Positions 1 to 8,960 of a stretch of 35,548 bases of DNA are shown here, piece after piece. A model generated the notes under the pieces. It ran no database searches. It saw nothing but the letters and a program-made list of their open reading frames with translations, and was not told where the DNA came from. This DNA comes from Ruminococcus sp. (GTDB lineage Bacteria; Bacillota; Clostridia; Oscillospirales; Ruminococcaceae), in assembly GCA_017634275.1 (NCBI GenBank), contig JAGBNQ010000077.1, positions 1 through 35,548 of the forward strand, given 5' to 3'. The position numbers and the translations under genes are program-made. Every line of letters begins with the position of its first letter. The stretch's first letter is position 1.

Positions 1-79
1 GCCCCCCGTACCCCCTTCGCCTTGCCCCTCTTCAACGAATCGCCAAACTCCTATTTGTATTAGTAATTATTATTACCTG

Positions 80-2644
80 TTACCTTAGCCCTTCTATTAT
101 CTCCCTTACAGCTTTCTGCGCCGCATCGACTTCAAGCTCAAATTCCCTCGCCGAAACCCTCATAGCGCCCGAGCCTAAGATTATAACCTGCTCCATTCCG
201 TCACTTGTCGCAACTCTTACACGGTGATCCTTTGAAAGCTTGTGAGCTGTGCGCTCAATGTAGGTGTCGGCAGTCTCGGCCTCTTTGGTGTAAACTACCG
301 ATATGCCGCTGTGCTGCTCTACCTCGCGGAAATGCCCCTTGACGCGGTATGCATCAAATACTATGATAAGCTCGCACTGCATGAACCCTCTGTAATTCGC
401 CATAATGTTTATCAGCTCCGAGCGCGCAAGATCAAGGCTTTCCTCCGCGAGCTTTTTCAACCTCTCCCATGAATAGATTATGTTGTATCCGTCCACTAAG
501 ATGTATAAAGGCCCTTTCGGTATCGGGCGCGGCTTTTTGCTGTCCTTAGGCGGCTCCTTCGGGGTGCGCATCTTCTGCTCTGCCTTGCGCTCGATCTTCC
601 CGTAGGTGCGCTCAAATATTTCCATAAGCTCCTCATCTGCCGCCGCACGCTTAATAAATGACTGCGCCCTTGCCTGAATTTCCTCCGCCTGCTCATCAAG
701 TGTCTTTTTGTCCTGCTCTTTGATGTGCATATATTGGTTGGCCTCATTCCAAGCTATGATGTGCCCTGCCCCGTGTGAGCAGAAAACCGAGTCTGCCGTG
801 TTCCTCGTGTCAGCATCGGCATCATACCCTAAAGCTGATATGACCTCCTGCGCGTTTTTGCAAATGTCATACCCGTCCGAGCTTGTGAAAAGCTGCCCGA
901 GCCCCTTTGTGTAAGCCGCCACCTCCGTGTGATAAAACCTTAAGGCCGCAACGGGTGCGCGCCCCGTTATCACCGCCTCATCGCCTGAGGTTTCGGGCGC
1001 ATCGCATTCTCCGCCGAAATTGTCAATGTCGGTAAGCGCCCTGCCGACACACCCTGACGGTATCTCCAGCCTGAATGAGTAGTAAGGCTCTAACAGCACG
1101 CTCTGCGCATACCTTAGCCCCTGCCTTACCGCGCGGTATGTCGCCTGCCTGAAATCTCCGCCCTCGGTGTGCTTAAGGTGCGCTCTGCCTGCTGTAAGAG
1201 TGATTTTCATGTCCGTTATCGGCGAGCCTGTCAGCACGCCCTTGTGTATCCTCTCTTTGAGGTGGGTGAGTATGAGCCGCTGCCAGTTCTTAGCAAGCGT
1301 GTCGGTCGGGCACTCGGTACAAAATTCAAGTCCGCTCCCTCTCGGCATCGGCTCTAACCTCAGATGTACCTCCGCGTAATGCCGAAGTGGCTCAAAATGC
1401 CCTGCCCCCATTACGGGCGCTGCTATCGTTTCGCGGTAGGCTATCCGCCCCTCGCCAAACTGCGCATCTATCCCGAACCGCTCTGCTATCCTTCGCTTTA
1501 AAACTTCAAGCTGTACCTCGCCCATAAGCGAAACATAAAGCTCCCTCGTCTGTTCGTCATACCCTGCATTCAAAGACGGGTCTTCGTCCTCTAAGGCTTT
1601 GAGCGTTCTTAGCATTATGTGTTCGTCTACCCCCTGCGGCGGCTTTACTGCATATGTCAGCACGGGCTCTAAAACGGGCGCAAAGCCGTCATCAGCCTCG
1701 CCTAATGCCTGGCCGCAAAAGCACCCCGAAAGCCCTATCACCGCACAGACCTGCCCTGCGGTCACGGTTTCGGTGTTTGTGTATTTCTCGCCGCTGTATA
1801 TTCGCAGCCTGCTTACCTTTTCATTAAGCTCATTTCCCTCTCTGTCAAGGTAGCTTATCGTGTCGCGTACATTAAGTGTGCCGCTTGTTACCCTTATGTG
1901 TGTAAGCCGCGCGCCCGAGCCGTCATCTGATATTTTGAATACCTTCGCCCCGAAAGCCCCTCCCTGAGCATTTCTCGGCGTCAGCTCATCAAGTCCGTCA
2001 AGCAGCTTTTCAACCCCGTTAAGCTTTAAAGCCGATCCGAAATAGCAGGGAACTATCTCCCTTTTTTTGAATGCCGCCTTTATCGACTCGTCCGAAATAT
2101 CCTCAGTTTCAAGGTATTCCTCCATTAAGCTCTCACTCGTTAAAGACAGCGTATCAAGCAGCTCATCTCTTTGCAAGCGCATATCAACGCACCCCGATGA
2201 CAGCTTTGCCTGCGCCGACCGAAAAGCAAACTCCTTGTCCGCCCCGGGCATATCCGTCTTGTTTATAAAAACTATCGTCGGAACACCGTATCTCTTTAAA
2301 AGCCGCCAAAGCGTCTGCGTGTGGCTCTGCACCCCGTCAACTGCGCTTATTACCAGCACCGCCGCATCAATAACCGAAAGCGTCCTCTCGGTTTCCCCCG
2401 AAAAGTCAACGTGCCCCGGTGTGTCAAGTAAGGTGTAGCTCCTCTCCTTGTAGGTGAACACCGCCTGCTTTGAAAATATCGTTATCCCGCGGTCACGCTC
2501 TATCGGGTCATTATCTAAAAATGCGTCGCGGTGGTCAACTCTCCCGAGCTTGCGTATCGTGCCGGTCTTATAAAGTATCGCCTCCGAAAGTGTAGTCTTT
2601 CCCGAGTCAACGTGTGCTAAAACTGCGATTACCGAGTGTTCCAT
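80..2644 (-). CDS. TetM/EF-G-like ribosomal GTPase fused to YacP/Rae1 NYN ribonuclease domain
   Basis: 854 aa. Residues 1 to about 650 are a translation-factor GTPase of the Tet(M)/Tet(W)/EF-G type: P-loop AHVDSGKTT near residue 10, DTPGHVDF switch II, NKTD guanine motif, then the EF-G-like domains II-V. Classical ribosomal protection proteins are about 640 aa, so this one has about 210 extra residues. A Lys/Pro-rich linker (about 665-712) leads to a NYN domain at 713-854 that starts LYILVDGYNIIYSW and continues with VVFDA-like, TKEAETAD and ATSDGMEQ motifs, typical of YacP/Rae1. Rae1 of Bacillus subtilis is a ribosome-dependent endonuclease that cuts mRNA in the A site. By inference the GTPase half delivers the nuclease to the ribosome. 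It may or may not confer tetracycline protection. The start is ATG at 2644 with an AAGGAG site just upstream. It has its own promoter (2676-2704) and no co-directional gene follows inside the window. Confidence 0.9.
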   Translation of the reverse strand: MEHSVIAVLAHVDSGKTTLSEAILYKTGTIRKLGRVDHRDAFLDNDPIERDRGITIFSKQAVFTYKERSYTLLDTPGHVDFSGETERTLSVIDAAVLVISAVDGVQSHTQTLWRLLKRYGVPTIVFINKTDMPGADKEFAFRSAQAKLSSGCVDMRLQRDELLDTLSLTSESLMEEYLETEDISDESIKAAFKKREIVPCYFGSALKLNGVEKLLDGLDELTPRNAQGGAFGAKVFKISDDGSGARLTHIRVTSGTLNVRDTISYLDREGNELNEKVSRLRIYSGEKYTNTETVTAGQVCAVIGLSGCFCGQALGEADDGFAPVLEPVLTYAVKPPQGVDEHIMLRTLKALEDEDPSLNAGYDEQTRELYVSLMGEVQLEVLKRRIAERFGIDAQFGEGRIAYRETIAAPVMGAGHFEPLRHYAEVHLRLEPMPRGSGLEFCTECPTDTLAKNWQRLILTHLKERIHKGVLTGSPITDMKITLTAGRAHLKHTEGGDFRQATYRAVRQGLRYAQSVLLEPYYSFRLEIPSGCVGRALTDIDNFGGECDAPETSGDEAVITGRAPVAALRFYHTEVAAYTKGLGQLFTSSDGYDICKNAQEVISALGYDADADTRNTADSVFCSHGAGHIIAWNEANQYMHIKEQDKKTLDEQAEEIQARAQSFIKRAAADEELMEIFERTYGKIERKAEQKMRTPKEPPKDSKKPRPIPKGPLYILVDGYNIIYSWERLKKLAEESLDLARSELINIMANYRGFMQCELIIVFDAYRVKGHFREVEQHSGISVVYTKEAETADTYIERTAHKLSKDHRVRVATSDGMEQVIILGSGAMRVSAREFELEVDAAQKAVREIIEGLR

Positions 2645-2675
2645 AGTCTGCTCCTTATTTAAGATAATTGCTTAT

Positions 2676-2704
2676 ATTATATCATAAGTGTTATGACAAG
2701 TCAA
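2676..2704 (-). promoter_or_regulatory. Sigma-A promoter of the TetM-Rae1 fusion gene
   Basis: Read on the minus strand, TTGACT (2704-2699) and a perfect TATAAT (2681-2676) are separated by exactly 17 nt. The -10 box lies about 30 nt upstream of the ATG at 2644, with an AAGGAG ribosome site between them. I see no leader peptide of the kind that precedes tet(M). Confidence 0.8.
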
Positions 2705-2717
2705 ACTCCGGGCGCAT

Positions 2718-2745
2718 AAAAAAGGCCGCCGTAAACAGCAGCCTT
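2718..2745 (-). terminator. Rho-independent terminator after the YfcE-like gene
   Basis: On the minus strand a 10-bp stem (arms 2745-2736 and 2731-2722, with two or three G-U pairs) closes a TTTA loop and runs into six T residues (2723-2718). It separates the phosphoesterase gene from the promoter of the downstream GTPase-nuclease gene. Confidence 0.8.
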
Positions 2746-2799
2746 GATTTGCCTTGATACCCGTTTTGTGTGCTGTGAATGAAACGCAGACGTAAACTC

Positions 2800-3276
2800 T
2801 CACATCAGATCAACGTGCGCGCAGCCTATGCCCGTTATGTTTATGTCAATAAACGCATATGACGGCGGCAGATCGTCCTCGGGCTGCGATGCACTCCCTG
2901 GGTTTAGTATGTAAAGGCCGCGCTCCTGCTTGTAAAGGCGCTCGTGAGTGTGGCCGAAAAGCGCTATCTCCGCCCTTGCTGATTTAGCATTATTTATCAA
3001 CTGATCGAGCGAATCACGCACGCCGAGCAGATGCCCGTGCGCCATGTAGATCTTCGTGCCGAATATCTCTATCACCTGCTCCTCGGGTGCGTCGCCCTTG
3101 TCGCAGTTTCCGAGAACGCTGTAAAAATGCTTGTTCGGGTATTTGTAGCTTGCTATCTCAAATTCATTCACCCCGTCGCCCAGAAAAACAAAATGGTCAC
3201 TTATAGGGTTTGATGCGATTATCTTCTCAATTACCGCAAGGTTTCCGTGTGTATCCGATAAAACTATAACTCTCAT
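2800..3276 (-). CDS. YfcE/MJ0936-type metallophosphodiesterase
   Basis: 158 aa calcineurin-like phosphoesterase of the small YfcE class. Metal-binding motifs are in order: SDTHGN (about residues 7-12), LGDGVNE (GDxx), a GNCDKGD block (GNCD replaces GNHD), MAHGHLLGV (GH) and FGHTHE (GHTH). These proteins are Mn-dependent cytoplasmic phosphodiesterases, and the native substrate is uncertain. I choose ATG at 3276 because AGGAGGA lies 8 nt upstream; an in-frame TTG at 3294 sits upstream of that site and is unlikely. It is a single-gene transcript with a promoter at 3318-3346 and a terminator at 2718-2745. Confidence 0.88.
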   Translation of the reverse strand: MRVIVLSDTHGNLAVIEKIIASNPISDHFVFLGDGVNEFEIASYKYPNKHFYSVLGNCDKGDAPEEQVIEIFGTKIYMAHGHLLGVRDSLDQLINNAKSARAEIALFGHTHERLYKQERGLYILNPGSASQPEDDLPPSYAFIDINITGIGCAHVDLM

Positions 3277-3317
3277 ATATGATTCCTCCTGCAAGGAAGT
3301 AAACTGCTTTTTAAACT

Positions 3318-3346
3318 ATTGTAACACATTCTACAAAAATATACAA
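3318..3346 (-). promoter_or_regulatory. Promoter of the YfcE-like gene
   Basis: On the minus strand TTGTAT (3346-3341) and TACAAT (3323-3318) are spaced by 17 nt, about 40 nt upstream of the chosen start. Each hexamer has one or two deviations from consensus. Confidence 0.6.
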
Positions 3347-3475
3347 CAATTAATCCGAAAATTTACATAGTGTTTAAATTTATTTCGTCCGACTGTGCTT
3401 TTTCTCTTCCTTTTGTTGTTGTTATCCCCGTTTGCTGTTAAATATGACTTTTTTTGCAAAATTCATAATTTGTAC

Positions 3476-3504
3476 TTGAATAAATGGAACGAAAGTGATA
3501 TAAT
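3476..3504 (+). promoter_or_regulatory. Promoter of the unknown gene at 3548
   Basis: TTGAAT, 17 nt spacer, TATAAT. The -10 box is 44 nt upstream of the ATG, so the leader is short. The stretch 3347-3475 between this and the divergent YfcE promoter holds no gene that I can support. Confidence 0.7.
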
Positions 3505-3547
3505 TAATAGTATCTAAACTATTTTTGTGAAAAGGGGTGCGCGTGAT

Positions 3548-4099
3548 ATGGCTAAATATGCGATATATAAGTCCGCTACGGGCTATTATTACTATACCTA
3601 TCACGATACCCTTGAATCCCTTAAGGGAACTAAGTTTGACGGCATAGTCACCGAGGACAGGCTGCCCGTAGTTATTGGCAGCGGCGGCTATTTTACATTT
3701 GACCCCGATGACTATATGTTTGACAGGCTTGTTGAGTGCGAAGGCTGTCCGCTCAAGCTGGAGGAGATGTTTTTTAAAAATCAGGATACCTTCAAGCTCG
3801 GCTGGATGTCGCCCGACGGTGATACATATTCCTGCGACTATACCTCGCATACCAAAGCCGCAGTTGCACTTGCCGATAAGTTTTTCCCCGGGGCAAAGCT
3901 CCCCGAAAGAACGCTCGGCAAAGCAGGTTGGCTCAAAATAATCGACTCGTGGGACGGAACCTCGCGCGAGCATGGGCAGTTTGTATACTCGCAGTCCGGC
4001 AAGATAACGAAAAGGCAGGCCGATAAGCTCTTTGATCTCGGGCTTTATGATAATAAAGAGGTCAGAGAGATGATAAAGGAATGCGAGGACAGCTGGTGA
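3548..4099 (+). CDS. Conserved-looking protein of unknown function
   Basis: 183 aa, soluble, no signal peptide or membrane segment. I do not recognise a family. The N-terminus is aromatic-rich (KYAIYKSATGYYYYTYHDT), the middle holds a CEGC pair near residue 66 and a lone Cys in YSCDYTSHTK, and the C-terminus is helical with KITKRQADKLFDLGLYD and REMIKECEDSW. The start is ATG 3548, with AAAGGGG about 10 nt upstream; a GTG at 3527 lies before that ribosome site. It has its own good promoter and lies 82 nt before the TM1266-like gene, which also has its own promoter, so co-function with the hydrogenase block is only a neighbourhood suggestion. A long minus-strand reading frame over the same bases has no ribosome site or recognisable domain, so I treat it as a shadow. 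Confidence 0.75.
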   Translation: MAKYAIYKSATGYYYYTYHDTLESLKGTKFDGIVTEDRLPVVIGSGGYFTFDPDDYMFDRLVECEGCPLKLEEMFFKNQDTFKLGWMSPDGDTYSCDYTSHTKAAVALADKFFPGAKLPERTLGKAGWLKIIDSWDGTSREHGQFVYSQSGKITKRQADKLFDLGLYDNKEVREMIKECEDSW

Positions 4100-4131
4100 T
4101 CGGAGGCTGTAGGTAAGATATCATCTTTTTC

Positions 4132-4160
4132 TTGACCTGATGCTTTTTTTGTGGTATAAT
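4132..4160 (+). promoter_or_regulatory. Strong sigma-A promoter at the head of the hydrogenase/nitrogenase-like block
   Basis: TTGACC (4132-4137), 17 nt, TATAAT (4155-4160). The ATG of the TM1266-like gene is only 22 nt after the -10 box. It is the only convincing promoter I see before the 4588-18075 gene run, so it may drive the whole run. Confidence 0.85.
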
Positions 4161-4181
4161 ATATGTAGATTGGAGCGCTTT

Positions 4182-4427
4182 ATGGCAAAACGTGTGGCGG
4201 TCATCGCCATTATTGTTGAGAATGAACAGAGCGTCGAGCAGGTAAATGCTATTTTGCACGAATACTCGGGCGGTATAATCGGCCGAATGGGTATTCCCTA
4301 CAGGCAAAAGGGCATAAACATCATCTCGATAGCTATTGACGCTGAGCAAAACGATATTAACACTATAGCCGGAAAGATAGGCAAGCTTGACGGCGTTACT
4401 GCTAAGACCGTTTACTCACCCGTTTAA
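4182..4427 (+). CDS. TM1266-type ACT-like putative regulator of the iron-only hydrogenase system
   Basis: 81 aa ferredoxin-like/ACT fold protein (MAKRVAVIAIIVEN, then HEYSGGIIGRMGIPYRQKGI and IAIDAEQNDINTIAGKIGKL). This pattern matches the small TM1266 family, which is habitually encoded beside hydE/hydF/hydG and is presumed to be a ligand-binding regulator; its biochemical role is not established. I choose the start at ATG 4182 because translation from 4140 would begin upstream of the -10 promoter box. It is followed by a 160-nt leader and then hydF, supporting a role in [FeFe]-hydrogenase maturation control. Confidence 0.88.
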   Translation: MAKRVAVIAIIVENEQSVEQVNAILHEYSGGIIGRMGIPYRQKGINIISIAIDAEQNDINTIAGKIGKLDGVTAKTVYSPV

Positions 4428-4478
4428 AACAGAAAATATAGTAAAAACTTATCTGACGCCGAAAATTTATTTGACGCG

Positions 4479-4550
4479 AAAGTAAGAAATGCAAAGCTTT
4501 TTAAAGGACCTAAGTCTTACTTTTTTCAGGTAAGAAGTGGGTTCTTTTTT
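4479..4550 (+). promoter_or_regulatory. Leader with overlapping inverted repeats before hydF
   Basis: AAAGTAAGA (4479-4487) is complementary to TCTTACTTT (4515-4523). TCTTAC of the second arm can instead pair with GTAAGA (4530-4535). AAGAA (4532-4536) can pair with TTCTT (4542-4546), which runs into T residues. The arms are therefore mutually exclusive, as in attenuators, but the last stem is only 5 bp and AT-rich. A simple weak terminator or no function is equally possible. Confidence 0.35.
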
Positions 4551-4587
4551 GATAGTTAATCATCGCTAACTTTAAGGAGGTCAGGCT

Positions 4588-5787
4588 ATGGCATCACTTA
4601 ATTCCACCCCTTCATCAGAGAGGGTACATATAGGCTTTTTCGGCAGGCGAAACGCAGGAAAATCCTCCCTTGTCAATAAGGTCACAAATCAGGAGCTTGC
4701 CGTGGTTTCCGATACCCCGGGAACGACTACCGACCCCGTAACAAAGGCTATGGAGCTTTTGCCTTTAGGCCCCGTTGTGATAATCGATACCCCGGGCTTT
4801 GACGATGAGGGCGAGCTTGGCCTTATGCGCGTAAGAAAGACCTCTCAGGTGCTTAACCGCACGGATATAGCCGTTCTTGTTACCGATATAACAAAGCCGC
4901 TCGGCGAGTGTGAGAGGGAACTCATATCGCTTTTTGAGCAGAAAAAGATACCCTTTATCATAGTCGGCAATAAAAGTGACTTGTCCCCGAGTGCGCCTGA
5001 CGGTGAGCGCTTTGCGGTAAGTGCTAAGGATAATAAGAATATTTATGAGCTAAGAGAAAAAATAGCCTCGCTTGTTTCCGATCAGGAGCAGACTCACCGC
5101 ATCGTCGGTGATATAGTTTCGGGCGGTGAGCTTGCCGTGCTTGTTGTGCCGATAGATAAGGCCGCCCCGAAGGGCAGACTTATCCTTCCTCAGCAAATGG
5201 TGATAAGAGATCTGCTCGAATCGGGTGCTATTCCCGTAGTCTGCCGCGAGAGCGAGCTTGAAAAAACACTTGAAAGCATAAATAAAAAGCCCTCGGTCGT
5301 TATTACCGACAGCCAGGTGTTCGGCTTTGTAAGCAAGGTGACACCTAAGGATATCCGCCTTACGTCATTTTCTATTTTAATGGCAAAGTATAAGGGCTTT
5401 CTTGAAACGGCCGTCATGGGAGCTAAGGCGATAGGTGAGCTTGAAAACGGCGATAAGGTGCTTGTCTGTGAGGGGTGTACCCACCATAGGCAGTGCGGCG
5501 ATATCGGCTCGGTAAAGCTGCCTGCAATGCTTAAAAAGACGACGGGTAAGGAGCTTGAGATAGTTCTTACCTCGGGGCGCGAATTTCCCGAGGACTTGAC
5601 GCCGTATAAATTATGCATCCACTGCGGCGGCTGTATGCTTACCGAGCGCGAGATGCAATACCGTATGAGAACGGCGGCGGACAGCGGCGTTCCCTTTACA
5701 AACTACGGCGTAGCGCTTAGCTTTATGAACGGCATACTTAAGCGAACACTTTCCGTTTTCCCCGAGATAGAAAAACTTATCATGTAA
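4588..5787 (+). CDS. hydF: [FeFe]-hydrogenase H-cluster maturation GTPase HydF
   Basis: 399 aa, the usual HydF length. The N-terminal Era/TrmE-like GTPase has P-loop GRRNAGKSS (residues 19-27), a DTPG switch and NKSD. The C-terminal third carries the [4Fe-4S] signature CxH (in CEGCTHHRQCG) followed about 50 residues later by HCGGC (in CIHCGGCM). HydF is the scaffold on which the 2Fe subcluster of the H-cluster is finished and from which it is delivered to apo-HydA. The start ATG has a strong AAGGAGG site. It is followed by hydE after 13 nt. No hydG and no hydA lie next to it; the hydrogenase further on in this window (19427) is of the sensory type. Confidence 0.97.
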   Translation: MASLNSTPSSERVHIGFFGRRNAGKSSLVNKVTNQELAVVSDTPGTTTDPVTKAMELLPLGPVVIIDTPGFDDEGELGLMRVRKTSQVLNRTDIAVLVTDITKPLGECERELISLFEQKKIPFIIVGNKSDLSPSAPDGERFAVSAKDNKNIYELREKIASLVSDQEQTHRIVGDIVSGGELAVLVVPIDKAAPKGRLILPQQMVIRDLLESGAIPVVCRESELEKTLESINKKPSVVITDSQVFGFVSKVTPKDIRLTSFSILMAKYKGFLETAVMGAKAIGELENGDKVLVCEGCTHHRQCGDIGSVKLPAMLKKTTGKELEIVLTSGREFPEDLTPYKLCIHCGGCMLTEREMQYRMRTAADSGVPFTNYGVALSFMNGILKRTLSVFPEIEKLIM

Positions 5788-5800
5788 TAGGTGAAATATA

Positions 5801-6850
5801 ATGAGTGACAGAATAAAAGGGCTTATAGATAAGCTCGAAACCGAGCATACACTTAAAAAGGAAGAATGGGTAGAGCTGTTTGACGGCTATACCGATGAAA
5901 CGCGTGAATATGCAGCAAAAAAGGCACGCGGCGTTTCACTTGAAAATTTCGGCAATAAAATATATATCCGCGGAATAGTCGAATTTTCAAACGTCTGCAA
6001 AAATGACTGCCTTTACTGCGGTATACGCGCATCAAATAAAAACGCGCAGCGCTACCGCCTTACCGATGAGGAAATATTATCCTGCTGCGATGAGGGGTAT
6101 GAATACGGCTTTCGCACCTTCGTTTTGCAAAGCGGTGAGGACTATAATGAATACCCAGCAAAAAGGATAGCAGATATCGTAGCACGGATAAAGCAAAACC
6201 ACCCCGACTGCGCGGTAACGCTATCTCTCGGAGAAATGGAATATGATGACCTTAAGCTTATGCGTGAGGCAGGCGCTGACAGATACCTTCTTCGGCATGA
6301 AACGGCAACAAAATCGCTCTATGAAAAGCTCCACCCAGAGAAAATGAGCTTTGAGCATAGAATGACCTGCCTTAAATGGCTTAAGGAGCTTGGCTATCAG
6401 ACGGGCGCAGGAATGATGATAGGCGCGCCTTACCAGACAAGCGAGGATCTTGCTGACGATATGCTCTTTTTGCATGATTTTAAGCCCGAAATGATAGGCA
6501 CGGGCCCGTTCCTTCCGCATAAGGATACACCCTTTAAGGATATGCAAAAGGGCAGCTATGAGCTTACACTTTTTGTCCTTTCACTTTGCAGGCTAATGCT
6601 GCCGAGAGTGCTGCTGCCTGCAACTACGGCTTTGGGAACAATAAGGCCAAACGGCAGAGAGCAGGGCGTGCTTGCAGGTGCAAATGTTATCATGCCGAAC
6701 CTTTCGCCCACGGCGGTGAGAAAAAAATATATGCTCTATGACGGCAAGATATGTACAGAGGATTCATCAAGTGAGTGCAGAAACTGCTTAAGCGCCCGAA
6801 TGAAAAGGATAGGCTATGAGATAGAGGTTTCAAGAGGTGACTATAAATGA
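5801..6850 (+). CDS. hydE: [FeFe]-hydrogenase maturation radical SAM enzyme HydE
   Basis: 349 aa radical SAM protein with CKNDCLYCG (C66, C70, C73) as the CxxxCxxC motif that binds the SAM-cleaving [4Fe-4S] cluster. The body has the BioB-like TIM-barrel pattern ([37 protein letters not shown]). Three C-terminal cysteines (C318, C326, C329) match the accessory cluster seen in some HydE proteins. HydE acts on the Fe(CO)2(CN)-cysteine product of HydG on the way to the diiron subcluster. Its stop codon overlaps the ATG of the nifH-like gene by 4 nt (ATGA), so expression with that gene is very likely coupled. Confidence 0.95.
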   Translation: MSDRIKGLIDKLETEHTLKKEEWVELFDGYTDETREYAAKKARGVSLENFGNKIYIRGIVEFSNVCKNDCLYCGIRASNKNAQRYRLTDEEILSCCDEGYEYGFRTFVLQSGEDYNEYPAKRIADIVARIKQNHPDCAVTLSLGEMEYDDLKLMREAGADRYLLRHETATKSLYEKLHPEKMSFEHRMTCLKWLKELGYQTGAGMMIGAPYQTSEDLADDMLFLHDFKPEMIGTGPFLPHKDTPFKDMQKGSYELTLFVLSLCRLMLPRVLLPATTALGTIRPNGREQGVLAGANVIMPNLSPTAVRKKYMLYDGKICTEDSSSECRNCLSARMKRIGYEIEVSRGDYK

Positions 6851-7611
6851 TAAGAATTGCGATATACGGAAAAGGCGGTATAGGTAAATCAACTATCTCC
6901 TGCAATATTTCTGCTGCCCTTGCAAGAGAGGGCAGGCGCGTTATGCAGATAGGGTGTGACCCGAAGGCTGACTCTACCTCGCTTTTGCGCGGCGGTGAGA
7001 GGATACCTACCGTTTTGCAGCTCACCCGTGAAAAGGGTGTCGGCAAGGTCGAGCTTGCGGATATCGTCCATGAAGGCTCATTCGGTGTCAAGTGCGTTGA
7101 GGCAGGGGGGCCTGTTCCCGGGCTCGGCTGTGCAGGCAGGGGTATTATCAATGCCCTTGAAACGCTTGAAAAGCTCGGTGCATATGAGGTATATAAGCCC
7201 GATGTCGTGATATACGATGTGCTTGGCGATGTTGTCTGCGGTGGGTTTTCAATGCCTATGAGAAAGGGCTATGCCGATAAGGTGTTTGTTGTCACCTCGG
7301 GCGAGAAAATGGCTGTCTATGCCGCTGCCAATATCTGCATGGCGGTCGATAATTTCAAAGGCCGCGGCTATGCGCAGCTTGGCGGAATAATTCTAAACAA
7401 GCGCGGTGTAGAGAATGAGAACGAGGCTGTAATGCAGCTTGCTAATGATTTTAACACAAATATCATCGGCAGCATTGATAGAAATAACGATATCCCTTAT
7501 GCCGATAAAATGGGGAAAACTGTTTTTGAGGTGTGCGAAGGCAGCGAAACGCAGGCGCAGCTTTTAGCAGTCGCAAGGGGAGTTATTGACACATTCGGGG
7601 GTGCGGTATGA
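6847..7611 (+). CDS. NifH/BchL-like ATP-dependent reductase, copy 1
   Basis: 254 aa, shorter than NifH of diazotrophs (about 275-300 aa). Walker [10 protein letters not shown] (residues 8-16), CDPKADST (37-44), and the two inter-subunit [4Fe-4S] ligands C95 (PGLGCAGRG) and C131 (GDVVCGGF), so it should be a homodimeric ATP-driven electron donor. R98 occupies the position of the ADP-ribosylated Arg of NifH. The family includes NifH, BchL, CfbC and other group-IV homologues. The partner is the NifD/K-like pair just downstream. Start and stop overlap its neighbours by 4 nt on both sides. It is not evidence of nitrogen fixation, because no nifB/E/N is present and the partner proteins are divergent. 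Confidence 0.9.
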   Translation: MIRIAIYGKGGIGKSTISCNISAALAREGRRVMQIGCDPKADSTSLLRGGERIPTVLQLTREKGVGKVELADIVHEGSFGVKCVEAGGPVPGLGCAGRGIINALETLEKLGAYEVYKPDVVIYDVLGDVVCGGFSMPMRKGYADKVFVVTSGEKMAVYAAANICMAVDNFKGRGYAQLGGIILNKRGVENENEAVMQLANDFNTNIIGSIDRNNDIPYADKMGKTVFEVCEGSETQAQLLAVARGVIDTFGGAV

Positions 7612-8921
7612 GCGATGCTTTGACTAAAGACCGCCCCCGTGAGATAAGGATAGCCGATGCGGATATCGGCGGCATTTTCCCCTCGGGGCTTGAATATAAT
7701 CCGCCTGCAAGGGGAATGTGGAACATCGTCCACACGGGAATGTTAGTGCCGGGGGCGCATGAGATATTTGCCTGCGCGCAGGGCTGTCTGCGAGGTGTTA
7801 TCCTTACCGCGGCAGAGATGTTCGAGCTTGACAGAATGAGCTGGATATCAGTTTCCGAGGAGGATATGTTTGACGGCACACTTGAAAGCGATATTATCGA
7901 CGGTGTCGTTGAAATAATCGAAAGACTTAGGTTTCACCCACCCGTGGTGCTTTTGTATCTTAGCTGTATACATCTTTTTGCCGGCGTTGATTTTGAGATG
8001 ATAACAGATGAGCTTTCAAAAAGGTTTGAGGATATCTGCTTTGTTGACTGCTATATGACACCTACAATGCGCACTACCGTTTCGCCCGTTATGAAAATGT
8101 CGGCGCAGATATACGGCGCGCTTAAGCCGTTGCCGCTCAACAAAAGGGCAGTCGCAATTGTCGGCAATGACCGAAAGACCGATGAGGACTCGGAACTGGT
8201 CAGAATAATTCGTCAAAACGGCTTTACGCTTTATGATATAAGCTATTGCAAGACCTTTGATGATTATCTTAAAATGGCTGAGGCATCTGTAAATATCAGC
8301 TATATCCCGACAGGCACGCTTGCAGGGGAAACGTTAAGCGAGCGCTTTGGCGCAAAACATCTGCATATTCCTGCAAGCTACAGCTTTAAAACGATAAAAG
8401 AAAACTACAAAGCGCTTTGCAAAACGCTTGATGTAGATATGCCCGACTTTTCCGAGGATATAGAAAAAGCCGAGCAGGCCTTGTCAGATGCCCTGACGAT
8501 AATAGGTGATACACCAATAGCGATTGACTACACAGCGGTAACTCGCCCGTTTGAGCTTGCAAGGCTTTTGTGCGAGCATGGGTTTAATGTTAGTTATGTA
8601 GTGGCCGACAGCGCTGCAAATGAGAGCGAGGCCTTTGAGTGGCTAAAGATAAATAATCCCGACTTGCTTATATATTCGCCCGTAAATGTAAATATGCTTG
8701 AAATGCCTGATGAGGAGCATGAGAAGATATTAGCTATAGGGCAGAAGGCGGCATATTATTTTGCGACGGATAATTTTGTGAATATCATAGTCGGCGGCGG
8801 CTATTACGGTTTTTCGGGGATAAGGAAAATCGCCGACCTTATGGCTGATGCCTTTGTAAATGCAAAGGACAGAAAGGAAAAGCTGAGGCTTAAGGGCATG
8901 GGCTGTGCAAGCTGCTTATAG
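7608..8921 (+). CDS. Nitrogenase component 1-like protein, NifD-position, copy 1
   Basis: 437 aa divergent member of the NifD/NifK/BchN/BchB superfamily. Candidate cluster ligands are C56 and C60 ([11 protein letters not shown]) and C120 ([13 protein letters not shown]), the latter aligned with the P-cluster Cys before GLIGDD in NifD. I do not see the NifD FeMo-co Cys/His ligands in a recognisable context. Two further Rossmann-like domains follow ([17 protein letters not shown], then [17 protein letters not shown]). It ends in an unusual GMGCASCL tail (C433, C436) resembling a CxxC metal or redox site. Function unknown; with the preceding NifH-like protein and the following NifK-like protein it should form a reductase. 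A short A/G-rich gap with an AAAGGAG site separates it from copy 1 of the K-like gene. Confidence 0.85.
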   Translation: MSDALTKDRPREIRIADADIGGIFPSGLEYNPPARGMWNIVHTGMLVPGAHEIFACAQGCLRGVILTAAEMFELDRMSWISVSEEDMFDGTLESDIIDGVVEIIERLRFHPPVVLLYLSCIHLFAGVDFEMITDELSKRFEDICFVDCYMTPTMRTTVSPVMKMSAQIYGALKPLPLNKRAVAIVGNDRKTDEDSELVRIIRQNGFTLYDISYCKTFDDYLKMAEASVNISYIPTGTLAGETLSERFGAKHLHIPASYSFKTIKENYKALCKTLDVDMPDFSEDIEKAEQALSDALTIIGDTPIAIDYTAVTRPFELARLLCEHGFNVSYVVADSAANESEAFEWLKINNPDLLIYSPVNVNMLEMPDEEHEKILAIGQKAAYYFATDNFVNIIVGGGYYGFSGIRKIADLMADAFVNAKDRKEKLRLKGMGCASCL

Positions 8922-8960
8922 AGGTAAGAAGTTAGAGGTTAGAATAAAGGAGAGCTTTTT

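Noticed and set aside
3422..3973. Minus-strand 183-aa reading frame
   Set aside because: It lies opposite the plus-strand gene at 3548, which has a promoter and ribosome site. The minus frame has no ribosome site or known motif.
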